The position numbers and the translations under genes are program-made. This document shows positions 50,000 through 60,700 of a stretch of DNA of 64,000 nucleotides, in pieces. The stretch covers positions 248,001-312,000 of the forward strand of contig NBAZ01000002.1 in assembly GCA_002794735.1 (NCBI GenBank). Reading direction: 5' to 3'. Source of the stretch: Pyrrhoderma lamaoense (Eukaryota; Basidiomycota; Agaricomycetes; Hymenochaetales; Hymenochaetaceae). The notes under the pieces were generated by a model. The model searched no databases. It had not been told where the DNA came from and was given only the letters and a program-made list of their open reading frames with translations. The stretch's first letter is position 1; the number at the start of each line of letters is the position of its first letter.

Positions 50000-50529
50000 A
50001 TGACAAATCCAGTAATACGAAAGGGATCAAGTAGCGATAACGAAATTGCGAGAAGTGAAGTTAAGCCCGAGGTAAAAATGGATGGCCTTAGTGGTCGCCG
50101 TGAAATACACTCTCCGAGAAGCACGTAAGTAGAGCAGACGGGAGTAGAGGAAGCTAACAAAGTAGTCACAGTGAGGATGCCGCAATCTGGGGGGTAAGCA
50201 TACCCACGGAAGAAGAATATATGTCAATGCGCGGTAGCAGCTTTAGCTCACCCAATAGAGCGCCCAGCAAGCTAAATGGGTCAGAGGACTCTTCTTCCGC
50301 GAAGTTTCAGCCTCTATGGTGTTTGGGGTGTCAAGTCAGTGTAAGGGAGATAGATGGAAGATGGGAGATGGACGAAGAAAGCAAGATATATACATCTATG
50401 TGTATTTTTATAGACACTGGTTTCGGGAGCGGCCGCAAATTTTGTACATCTAAAGACATTCGAGTCGGTTATACTTCCACATTTATCGATCTTGTTGAGG
50501 AATTGGCATTAAGTAAAAATAGCGTTTAA
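50000..50529 (+). CDS. Hypothetical protein, possibly 3' part of a larger gene
   Basis: Two exons fit: 50000-50124 and 50172-50529, joined by a 47-base intron with donor GTAAGT and acceptor CACAG. The ATG at 50000 gives about 160 residues; the first exon is charged (SSSDNEIARSEVKPEVKMDG), the second begins EDAAIWGVSIPTEEEYMSMR and continues to the stop at 50529 with a Cys pair (WCLGCQVSV). No family is recognised. It may be the downstream part of the coding-like block near 49 kb on the same strand. A same-frame start is needed because an in-frame stop lies just upstream. Confidence 0.4.
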
Positions 50530-50977
50530 GAGATATCATATTAAGCAAGCTAGAGTAGGTGAGAGTGCTCATTACAGTAAGTATTATCTAGTATGATATC
50601 AGCTTTGGATGAACAAAGATTAGGATATACTCAGCATACATTATGAAACGATACATCGTACTTCAGATATGAAATTCCTGAGGCAATGAGTTCTATTGAA
50701 CCACTAAAGCTGTTCGTGAGGTGTCAGGACTGTGACACATGTTTCCAACGTTCATGACTGTTTAATAATGAAAACGAAGATAATTTTCGTGTTGATTGAA
50801 GAAATAGGAATAATGGGTTATCATGGATGCGATAGCAAAAAGGAATGTATACAATTAAAAATAGGCAAAGCCGATGAATGGAGATAGCGAAGGAAAAGAT
50901 AAGTATCCAAAAATTGAGAGACCGAAAAAATGAGAGAGGAATTTAATGTCCATGATTTGTTGTCCTTAAAGTCGTAT
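50530..50977. other. Intergenic AT-rich spacer
   Basis: Convergent 3' flanks of the hypothetical + strand gene and the GPI-anchored protein gene. No feature seen. Confidence 0.6.
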
Positions 50978-51706
50978 CTATAATACTGTATAGGCTGCAC
51001 CTATGACTGAAGCAAGCATCGTACATAACAGACCAAATATTGTACTCTTCGTTTCAAGACCTACACGCCACGTTGATAGACCACCATTGATAGCAGGAAA
51101 TGTAGTGGCAAAGTTTACGGTCGGATTAGGCCCGCCAGATACTGTGACCGTAGATGCACCTGCGGACGCAGTGGCTGAGCTATTTGCTGTTCCACCTGCT
51201 TCAAGGATAGTGAACCGCGGTGAAATAGCGTACATTCCACCATGTGTTGAGTTGATGAACAAGAGATAGTAGTCATCTCCGGCCGGAACGTCAGTTAACT
51301 GGATGAATAGACTTCCAGCAAGAGCTGGAACTATAAGGGTGGAATGTGATGGAGAATTCATGGGTCAACAGAGGTAGTAGGATCAAGTGGCTCTCATACA
51401 ACATACCGTTTAACGCGGCCTTGATAACCCCGTCCTCGCTTAGTCGAGCAAGCTCCATATCGAACATGGGCACACCATCCAATAAACCTTTCTCCCATAC
51501 AAGAGAATTTTCTTGTCCATTAACCCATTGCGACCCTGAAACCGGTTCATTGAACTTGAAGTACGCTATCAGTGTAGATAGGTTGGTCTTTATCTAGTAG
51601 TACTAGAGGATGAGAAGACTTGGTACTCACATCCCATGTCTCCAAGACAAGTTATAGGTCCTAGAGTAAGGCCCAGTAGACTTATGACAAAAACGAGAGG
51701 ATTCAT
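50978..51706 (-). CDS. Kre9/Knh-like Ser/Thr-rich GPI-anchored cell-wall protein
   Basis: Exons 51706-51631, 51565-51407 and 51330-50978 fit in phase and give 195 residues. The N-terminal signal peptide reads MNPLVFVISLLGLTLGPITC. The Kre9/Knh1-like Ig-fold follows with the hallmark pattern SGSQWVNGQENSLVWEKG, FDMELARLS, IQLTDVPAGDDYYLLFINSTHG and SPRFTI. A Ser/Thr/Ala-rich spacer and a hydrophobic C-terminal tail (STIFGLLCTMLASVIGAAYTVL, a cleaved GPI signal) end the protein. Such proteins are abundant at the surface of mushroom-forming fungi and relate to beta-1,6-glucan assembly in yeast. No frame break. Confidence 0.9.
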
Positions 51707-52306
51707 TTTATCTGAACGCGCCGATCACTTATAGGAAAGAATTTGCTTCCGCGATTTTGTGTGAAGCGCAGAGATATACAGAGTTCCTTGTTAGTATTAA
51801 ACAGCGAAGCCTGATAGCAAGCAGTCCTTTTTAACGCAGTCGTTGAAAAAATAGGTAGAAACGATGATGGAAGTAGAGAACAAGAAGGATTGTGGAACCT
51901 CTGAATCTGAGACGGTGTAAGTTGCCGTGCGATCTCTCTTTTACAACTCCGAAGTCGCCAGGCCAGGAACATACAACTGCTTACATAACATGATCTGTTA
52001 CTGGCGCAACCAGATGCCACCGCAAACGTCGGGCGGTTCATTTATCCGTTTCATAACTCATAAAAACAGATCGTGTATGCACGGTGGCATATGCACAGAC
52101 AAGAAAATTAAAGCAGGACAATTACCGAGATCTCTACCGACCTAACCTGGCTAGAAGATAAGCTTAAGCGACTACATGGCAAGACGTAAAAACAAATAAG
52201 TTGCATCTTTGCACTCTTTAGGATCTTTGTGCAAAGTACACATATCATATAAAAGTAACGTAGATCTGACTACTCCGACGTGGCTCTAGGCTACATCTTA
52301 CAAAAC
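51707..52306. promoter_or_regulatory. Divergent promoter region, GPI protein / Lys-rich protein
   Basis: Both flanking genes read away from this 600-base spacer. A TATAAAA at 52248-52254 lies about 52 bases before the ATG at 52307, a good core-promoter fit for the right-hand gene. No coding exon is supported. Confidence 0.5.
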
Positions 52307-52564
52307 ATGGCAGCTACTAACGAATCTGGAGGAACTGCTAATTCAAGTAGTCCCTCCATCAAACGTGAAAAAACAAGTATAAAAGCCAAAGGTGTTGATA
52401 TGAAAGTGAAAAAGATTAAATACAAACAATCCGATGGTACAAAAGTGACAATAAAGGGCGCGAAATTTAAAGTGAAGAAACTCAAGGTAAAGACAAAAAC
52501 GGAAACATTCATAGGAAGCCAAACGGAAAACGCCAAAGATGAATGTGACCAAGAAAAAGCTTAA
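52307..52564 (+). CDS. Small lysine-rich protein
   Basis: The ATG at 52307 opens an 85-residue frame to the stop at 52564, single exon, with a TATA box 52 bases upstream. After a Ser/Gly-rich start (MAATNESGGTANSSS) the protein is strongly basic with alternating Lys and hydrophobic residues: DMKVKKIKYKQSDGTKVTIK, then GAKFKVKKLKVKTKTETF. The alternation predicts beta strands, not helix, and the two KVKK(I/L)K units look like an internal duplication. The terminal residues are acidic. No signal peptide; no family recognised. It might bind nucleic acid or anionic lipid, but that is inference. Confidence 0.5.
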   Translation: MAATNESGGTANSSSPSIKREKTSIKAKGVDMKVKKIKYKQSDGTKVTIKGAKFKVKKLKVKTKTETFIGSQTENAKDECDQEKA

Positions 52565-52881
52565 ATCCCTGTATCTCGTTTGCGAGAAAGTAGGTACGCA
52601 TGTACGAATTTCACTCTTTCAGAGGCAAATACAACTGCCATTGTCAATAATAAGTAATACTGGTTGTATCTAGATGATGGTCGGTTATTAAGCAGAAGTC
52701 AGAATAGATTTCATCACAGCTTTTGGATTTTGGCTTGCCTGTGCTTTAGCGCCACGTGCTCTATCGTCATACTTGTAAGCTTCAGTTCACGCAAGATTGC
52801 CGCCATCGCCGCTCACGGGCATCCAGGACTTAGTTCTGTATACCACACCAGCTCGCAAGTCCTTCATCTAATAATCAACGC
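52565..52881. other. Intergenic spacer before MsrA
   Basis: Contains an E-box-like CACGTG near 52753 and no supportable exon; a long overlapping frame here is a shadow of the MsrA leader region. Confidence 0.5.
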
Positions 52882-53658
52882 ATGCTTTCACGCCTTCAAG
52901 GCATACTTTCTTCTCTTCCATTTGTCGCATCTGCCTCGAGAGGACCAACACCAAATACAATTATACGAGGAATGGCTGCTGCATATTCTGGTCCGACTGA
53001 GACAGCGACTTTTGCCTCTGGATGTTTCTGGGGAACGGAACACATCTTCCTTAAGAAGTATGGTCCTCATGCAAAGGGGAAACAAAAGATGATTTATCCC
53101 AGCTATATTGAGCACGAAAGTGGGTTACACCGGAGGCCGAGAAGACGTGAAGAATCCAAGTTATAAGGATGTATGCACAGGAAGAACAGGTCATGCCGAG
53201 GCAGTAAAAATAGTATTTAATCCATCAAAAGTCTCTTATGATGAGTTAGTTGGTAAGAAGATTATTCACTCGGTTCTTTCACAACTACTAATTGTATAGA
53301 ATAAAAATTTCAGAATACTTTTACCGTACTCACGATCCTACGACAGTCAACCGACAAGGTCCTGACACGGGAACTCGTATGTACAATCTCTAGGTTATAG
53401 CAAACCGAATCCGAAAACTCACACGATTGTACTTTAGAATATCGTTCCGCAATATTCTATCACACACCTGAACAGAAGTCTATAGCAGAGCGCGTTACCG
53501 CTGACATTCAGCGGCTTCACTTCGACAAGCGCGGTAGCAAGATCGTAACATCCATCGAGCCTGCAGGTGACTGGTATGATGCAGAGGATTACCATCAAGA
53601 GTATCTCTTCAAAAATCCTTCCGGATACCAGTGCCCCACGCACACCGAACATTGGTGA
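52882..53658 (+). CDS. Peptide methionine sulfoxide reductase A
   Basis: Exons 52882-53062, 53103-53252, 53314-53376 and 53438-53658 fit in phase, giving 204 residues. The catalytic GCFWG motif sits in ATFASGCFWGTEHIF; then KVGYTGG, GHAEAVKIVF(NP), [22 protein letters not shown], and the terminal AEDYHQEYLFKNP. This reduces the S-epimer of methionine sulfoxide in proteins, with thioredoxin as partner. The first 30 residues are basic and acid-free, consistent with a mitochondrial leader; an internal ATG (MAAAYSG) could give a cytosolic form. The first intron is only 40 bases, near the lower limit. No frame break. Confidence 0.92.
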
Positions 53659-53949
53659 CACCCTCTATTCAATAATTATGAAGGTTCTATATATTTGAGG
53701 TCTGAGAAGGTTTTTCTTAATGACTGGAAGTGTTTGTAACGATATTCATGTGTTCCTGAAGTTTCTGATGTGCGAAGGTGAAAAATAATAGTATTGTTTG
53801 AAAGTCTACGAGGCTGTAATAAGTCTTCTTTCAACGATAAGATATTACTAGTCTAAGCACTTAGGTGGACTTTTGTTAGCTTGTTAACAGAATGTATAAT
53901 AATTAGGAAGGCCAACATACATCATAATTATGAGGTAGGTGAGTCGTTT

Positions 53950-54554
53950 TCACTTTAACTTTGAGAAAAGTTTCGGTGCTACACAGTTCTATAGTTCCAT
54001 AAATCACAAATTAGTTATGTATCCTGTGAGTCGGCAAGAAACATCGTAGACATACATCTACACAGTGCATCATGCTATAAGTTCAAGTAGGTTCATAACT
54101 ATGTTAGGCTTTTTTCCACAAGTAGAGGGAAAAAGACGCGGTACATACTGGAACATCTCTTCTACGCAGTCTTCACCTTTAAACCCTTCACCAGCCTCAA
54201 CTTTTTCTTGGCAGTGTGCGAAGTGATGAGTAAACTTCGCACATGAGCCCTCCTTACATTCTTCACGGAGCTCATCCAAAGGCTATGTATCGGAACCAGA
54301 GCAGAGACACAAGATACCAAGGTATAAAACGAGTATTCCAGTGAGTACGTTTGGCGAGTAAGGACATTAGACTATAAAACCTCTAAGCTCAGAGAAAGGA
54401 AGGCAGAAACACATACATCCGAAAGTTCCTCTTCCTCCACCTCTTCTTCCGCCTCTTCTTCCTCTACGGTCTCCTTCTCTACAACCTCCTTCTCTTCAGG
54501 CGCATCACACGATGCAGAAGGGAAGATGCTAGTGAAGAACGAGGAGAGAGACAT
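53950..54554 (-). CDS. QCR6: Ubiquinol-cytochrome c reductase hinge subunit
   Basis: Exons 54554-54417, 54282-54149, 54074-54056 and 53988-53950 fit in phase, giving 109 residues. The long acidic stretch (EEEEAEEEVEEEELSD) is the hallmark of the hinge protein. The folded core holds the paired cysteines: LREECKEGSCAKFTHHFAHC, EDCVEEMF, then MMHCVDNCVAPKLFSKLK. It is the acidic subunit of respiratory complex III on the intermembrane-space side, assisting cytochrome c interaction. Two of the exons are very short (19 and 39 bases) and would be missed by simple gene callers. No frame break. Confidence 0.93.
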
Positions 54555-54906
54555 TGGTCAAACTTGGCGTGACTCCTTTTCTGACTTTTCAAAGCCAACG
54601 ACGCTTTATGAGCTGTACCGTTGGAACAACTGGAAATTACTACTTCACACTGTCGGCGCGAGCCGGAAAGGGACTGTCCTCGTGATGGTGAGAAAATAAG
54701 ATAATTCAAGTATTTTGATTGGTTTCATATGTACTGCTATATTTGGTGAGTTGGATTCCGTGGTTTGTAATTTGCGTTTTCTATTTTATAAAGAAACTGG
54801 CCTCAAAGCAAAGATTTCCTTGGATGCATACAGTGGTATCGTAGATATAAATATAATCCCCAAATGATACAAAATAATGAAGAAGTAGAAAAAAAAAATG
54901 GTATGT

Positions 54907-55307
54907 CTACACCGACGACAAACATCCAAAGAATTTCGACCACCATCCCTGTTTATATTTTTTTAGCATGAGCGTGGCAAAAGATAAACATACTAGAAGT
55001 AGACAAAGTTGCTAGAGACACATACCTTTGCTTGTTCCTTCATATCATCTACTGTTTGGGGTGTGTTGTTAGCCATGTATTCTGCCGTCTGCTTCCCTGC
55101 CTCCCCAGAAAATTCCTCCACATATTTTTCGGACGCATTGCGAACCATACTCTCTTGTGGCTTGCCGTTCGGTCCTTGAGGGTGGGTAGCACTGTGTGAT
55201 TCACCTACTTTTACATGATTAGCTTAATAATATAGTGAAACTATTGAAAGCCGTCGACCAGGTCATGACTTACCATGTGTTGTTGTTTGGTCTTCTTTAC
55301 CTGACAT
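54907..55307 (-). CDS. Small hydrophilic protein with Trp-rich tail
   Basis: Three exons in phase: 55307-55274, 55204-55026 and 54948-54907, total 84 residues. It starts MSGKEDQTTTHGESHSATHP and continues hydrophilic and helix-prone (RNASEKYVEEFSGEAGKQTA, then TPQTVDDMKEQAK). The last exon is short and different: GWWSKFFGCLSSV, aromatic with one Cys near the end. The layout resembles small stress-related amphipathic proteins seen across basidiomycetes, but I cannot name a family. The tail could anchor to membranes. It is divergent in spacing from QCR6 by about 350 bases on the same strand. Confidence 0.6.
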
Positions 55308-56076
55308 ATTTTCAATTGTTGTTTATAGGGAAGTTTTGCAAAGGTGCGCAGGATAAGCTAAGCTTTCAATACGGTTTCAATGAGGTTTTTGTCTTTGATA
55401 CAACCGCCAAGCATCTCGAAGGTACTTATAGTATTTAAAATCCAAAAAATAAAATTTTCTTTAATAAAACTAAACTCATCACTTAATTAAAAGATTGACA
55501 TTTATCACCCGAACGTCTATCAGATTCTACTTGCCTCATCAAATCCCTACTATTTAAGCTTGACATGAGCGCTACTAATGCTAAATGTTTCTTGATGATC
55601 ATATATTATCCCGTACTCCGATACTCTCGTATCAGCTTCTACAGAGTGAATGCGATGTAGTGCAGCTTGAAGTTCATCTTTCTTCTTGTCGCAGTCAATT
55701 AGTAGCAAAAAAGTCGATGATAAATTTATATTGATATTCATTTGACAAATATCTTCCTTTGAGGCGATAATAACGCCCATGGCGAAGAAAGTCTCCAACC
55801 TGTATAAGGTAGCACCATCAGGGGAATGCTGGCATCCTTGGGTGTTATGCCCAGTTGTCACGTATGTGCGGATAAACTAATTTGTGAGCCCACGGCCCTT
55901 GATGGACAAAAAGCCCATTAAAAAAATTCAAATGTATAATTAAAGATAATATAACCAAAGTGCAAGTTCTAATTCTAGATTAATGCAAGGTATTTCATAA
56001 GCTCGTGAGTCGTAATTGTAACTCAATAAAAAAACCTACCAAGACATGATGGTGGGTGGTTATATAGTTTATGTAT
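55308..56076. other. Intergenic region
   Basis: Spacer between two minus-strand genes. A minus-strand frame at 55550-55861 (about 100 residues, no usable ATG at its left limit, no known domain) is possibly a further exon, but nothing joins it to either neighbour. Confidence 0.4.
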
Positions 56077-57504
56077 TTAAAATGAAGCTGATGGAAGATT
56101 AAATCCAGCAGCATGCAAAAGGGTAGCAAACTATGATATCCGAGTTCAGACAGCTTCATTTTAGCTAAACACAGAAGTCGCTTACCTGTACTTTGGCGAT
56201 ACCTTTCAACTGCCTGAAGTCATAACCTTCTCTGTTACTTAGATCACCAGAGTTATGATACATCGGATCGGCTATGGGACCCGCTCGTTCAAATACTTGA
56301 GTTGCAGCAAATCCCTGCTCGTGGAAAGATTGATGATCACTACAACATGCAGGAGTAAGACCAATCTCAAGCTCAGGACTATATAGTCTGGAGATATTTG
56401 TGACGAGATCTGCGACCTCTGGTGTGCCAATGAGATCCGGAAGACCAAGTTGCATTGGTTCTCCGGGTACCCGGTAAGCAAGCATATCTGCTTGAATCAT
56501 GAGTATGATATTCGCATCGGCTTCCCGAAGTTCTTTAGCATAACCTCTTGAACCACGAAGACCTTGCTCTTCTCCTGCAAATAGACAGAGCTCAACATTT
56601 TTCTTGAAAGTAACTCCAGAGCGACCAATAGCACGGGCAATGGACAGAACGGCAGTCGTGCCAGAACCATCATCATCTCCACCGGAGCCCTAGTACTACC
56701 AAAGGATCCACGAGAATCATAGTGAGCTCCCAACACTACGAGCTCGTCAGTTTCCTCAGTACCGTTGTAGCGGCAAATCATATTTGGAGAGAAACCTGGA
56801 AGGAATGGTTTTAGTTGACAGGTCGCACCCGTATTAGTGATCTGTTCGAGTAGGAACTTTGCAGCTAGGCGAGAATCGGGGTGGAAGCTGTGTCGGCTCT
56901 CGAGGGGGCTATCTGGAGCCTCTCCCGTAAGGTAAGTGATATCATTATGCATTTGAGCGATTGAGATACCATTTACAAGGTGTGCAACCTCCGCGTTAAG
57001 CTTTAGTTCCGATAAGATGTCCTGGACACGTCTAACATCCTCGTCCGCAACTGGAAGTAACGGCGATGGGGGGTAAGGGATAGTGTAAGCTTTATGATTG
57101 GGGGCTAGTGCGTAGTCGAGGATATCAAAGGAAAATAGATCGCTTACAGCGAGTAGCGTAGAATTGCGCGAGATGTACAACACCTCTGCTGTATCCTTCT
57201 CGAATATGACTTGCTCTTCAGAAGCAGTGACTCCAGTTAAAGCCCTATCTAGAGGTCCCCAAGGATCGGAAGCCATGACCGAGCCAAAAATTCCATCTTC
57301 TGTAGCGATTTCATTGATCCAAACTAGTGCCGTTGTACCTTCCGGGACGTCCAGAAAACGCTCATTCCCCGTTATATGAACTTGAGTAGAGCATTCCGGA
57401 GTGGCGACGTACAGGTTCTGAGAGCCATAAGTGCCAATGAGCCCACAGGAGGTAGCAGCTAGGGTGGCATCGCTGACGATAAGGCTGTGGGTACTCATTG
57501 TCAT
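56077..57504 (-). CDS. M28-family zinc aminopeptidase
   Basis: Main exon about 57545-56186, last exon 56130-56077 (FATLLHAAGFNLPSASF). The zinc ligands of the M28 family are visible: GAHYDSRG (His), GGDDDGSGT (Asp), AGEEQGLRG (Glu pair), IQADMLAYR (Asp) and HNSGDL (His). It cleaves N-terminal residues from peptides; fungal members are often secreted. The N-terminus is unclear: the first in-frame ATG is 57504, but the frame stays open and family-like back to 57545 (DDLITQTYHSGPLY), so an upstream exon is missing; no signal peptide is visible. Near 56686 one base is lost in APGGDDDG, splitting the frame; both halves belong together. Divergent from Nup192. Confidence 0.85.
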
Positions 57505-57718
57505 GTACAAAGGACCTGAGTGATAAGTCTGAGTAATGAGATCATCTTATACTTGATTCGCTATATCAATCGTGGGAAATGTAAGCACGCGTCCTCGTTC
57601 GGATGCACGTGATGAAAGCTGTCTTTTGAGCAACGCGTGCGGTGGTATTCACAAGAGAAACTACAGGTCCGAGCGACAGTTCTTCGTTGCTCAACCAAAT
57701 CACTCCTTGCAACTCACC
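57505..57718. promoter_or_regulatory. Divergent promoter, M28 peptidase / Nup192
   Basis: Just over 200 bases separate the peptidase start (left) and the nucleoporin ATG (right). It must hold both promoters and perhaps the missing first peptidase exon. A CACGTG-like word occurs near 57606. No TATA box is clear. Confidence 0.5.
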
Positions 57719-60700
57719 ATGGAGTCGATTTCGGTACTGAGCTCACTTCTTCTCTCAGTTCTTAGCACTGGTAATTGCGATGGTGATGAGCAAGAGCTTT
57801 TCGATGAACTAGTTTCAAATGAACACCAACTCATGAAGATTTTTGATTTCGGGCCACGAAATCCACAGGAGCAAAAAGACATTGACTCAGGTATGTGGAA
57901 GTACTGAAAATTCGATGTAGCTACTCATCTTGTTGTAAGGAAAAATCAATATTGAAGGACGAACACTAGCCGTGAACTCTGAGTTTGCGCTTCAAGTATC
58001 GTTTCTATCCCAACAACTAAATTGTTCGGAACGCTTCATAGCCTCAATACTCCACTCTATACTTGAAGATAACCCAACTCTGAATGAAGTTGATACTGTA
58101 GAACAAGTTGTAGAAGAATACCATGAATATCGACGAACTCTCGCAGAATGCATTCGATACCTTTTTCAAGCTGTGGATCTAACGGAGAGGGGAACCAGCT
58201 CATCAACAATTTCACGGATTGGTGACTTCACCCGACGTCGCTTTAAGGGATCGTCAAGTGAAACATCTTTGCCATATAAGATCTTTGTTGAACTCAGCAA
58301 CCTGAGCACGGTAATAGCGGAGGCTAGAGCTGCAGTAACAAATGCTATTTCGCGAACGAATGTTCCTCAAGTTAAATGTGCGTGTTTTTCTTCGCTTACT
58401 AGAGAAACTGACTTATAGCTATCTCAGGTGGAAACGGGAATCTTGGGCATGGAACTCTCAACAGTCGCTACCAGTCCCTTCTATATGAACGTCGGACGTT
58501 AGCTTATGCTTTCTACTATGCCTCCCGATCTGGTCTACTCTCTTCAGCTGAAATAAAACTGGTTGTAGAGTGGCTTGAAAAGAACCCTAAGGATGTCATG
58601 ACTCTTTATATTCTTTCAGCCTTCTTCGCCGGCTTCGACTTCTCACTCTCAGACTCTGATTCACAAGGACATACTTTACGATTTGACGTTGTTACAGATC
58701 CAAATACGGTCTCGTTCATGAAGTCAAAGCTAGCACCAGGATCCGCCTGGAAGGATTCCCCTCTTAAAGCTGTTGTTAGCTTGAAGTGGACTTTATTCCT
58801 TACTGAAGCACGTTTTCGCAGGCCTTCCCTTGTCAACGTGGAAGGATTCCGTAATGAGGACCTAGCCATGCAATTCTTTAGTGCAGTGCAGGGTGATGCC
58901 TTCACATATCTTTTACAAGTCATCTCAAACCTTAGTCCCGTGCGCAGCACTACGAACCAAGTTCTCTTAAGGAGATTCACTTCACCTACCAATGGAGGTG
59001 ACGTAAATGAGATAGCGAATAGCCTCACAGACGAATTCAAGCCAAATTTCTTGTTTGAGGTCGAGCTTCTAGTTCGCTCTCTTCTCACGCATGCTCCAGC
59101 TGAACTGCGTAAAATCAAGCACAAACAAGAAGATCAATTCAGGCCTCGTGCTGACCGACATCTACGTAGTTCTCTTAGAGTAGAACCAGAAGAAGAAGCG
59201 CCGCCCCGCAATGATATCGCAACACTCTTCCAATTAATCGGTGCTCTTTATTCAATATCACCCGAAGATAGGGCCGTGCAATTCTGGGGAGGGGCCCCTC
59301 GAACGGACACTCCAGCGTTCTTCGAGATTGCTGAATCGGAAGCTGGGAGATTGCCTTCTTTCTTGCGGTGGGCCATCGAGGTACGCGAACCCGAGCTCAT
59401 CATCAGTGTCTTCGATATGCTTTCTGGACTCGCTACGGGTGTGGCATGTGCGGAGTGCGCTTACAACTTCATGGCATCTGGTTCTCTTGATGCTATCTAT
59501 GGAGATGGTACAGGTATAGATAGCAGACGTTATGATGTAGCAACGGTCTTTACTTGGAAAACAGTATTTGGCGAGCTAGAGAGCTGGGCTTCTCTTGGGT
59601 CTGGTCAACGTGGTCCTGCGTCGCATCAACCTCAGTTAGCTCCAACAGATGTTCTATTAGGAATGGCTTTTCTTAAGCTTACTTCTTCTATTGCAAAATA
59701 TTCCGTCCAAGCAAGAATTGCGATAGCCTCTCATCCTCAGTATAGGGCTGTCTCAACATTTGTGTCCCTAATTCCTCTTAACATCCCTCTTGAATTGAAG
59801 GGTGCGATATTTGAAACACTCTCCACATTCTGTATTCCCGGTGCAGGAATTCAGGGTGTTGAAATCTGTAAAAACATTTGGGCACAAATGGAAAGGCTTG
59901 AAGTTATCAACGTTCGTGGTGTAGGCTATGCACCTAAAGGTGTAGAAGTAGAGTTGGAGGAGGTGGAGTCTACACATAAGTTCTATCCTGTGACTATTCC
60001 TTTCCTCGAGCTTTTAAGTAATCTCATACATACACCCAAACGAGTCCCTTTGAAGAGCCGTGTTACGGAGCCAGAGCCAATAAATACGATACCTGAAAAT
60101 CTTGGTCAGCCATATCGGACTGCTGGAATAGGACCATTCATTAATTTTGTCGTCGACAATGTCCTTGCCAAGCTCACCCGACGAGAATTCGCGCAACCAT
60201 CCGACTTATGGAAGATGGCAGAGATCTCGCTGTGTTTTATAGAAAGGTGTCTTGCTAGTTATGACTTGGAATCACTACCTAGTTTGGCCGAGGAATACAT
60301 GATGAAAGGACCTGATATCCTTTCGTCTGTAGTTCAACATCCAGGCTTTAATATCCTTTCTCGGATCTTGTCTGAAACCCCCTTGAGGACAATGTTGCTG
60401 CAATACGTTATTGAGGGTGCTGAGGAACTATCTCGGCAGGTATCTGAACCTCGGCTCCAAAACGTTATTCTACGAGCATTGCGTATCATTGACAGAGTCC
60501 TTGCCATTCAAGATATATTTTTGGACCAGTTAATACCTGCTTTAACGGAATTTGATAGTTCTTCGATTGTAGGTGAAAAGATAACGCAGAGCTTCCTCTC
60601 GCGTATCGATCAAGGTCTTTCATTAGACAATAGGGCAATTCCTGCCTTAGGTTATTTTGTGACTTACGCCGCATATCCGGAAATTATCTATCTAGCTATA

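Noticed and set aside
52664..53092. 142-residue + strand open frame with a hydrophobic N-terminus
   Set aside because: It is a shadow of the MsrA leader and first exon; the true frame has the GCFWG motif.
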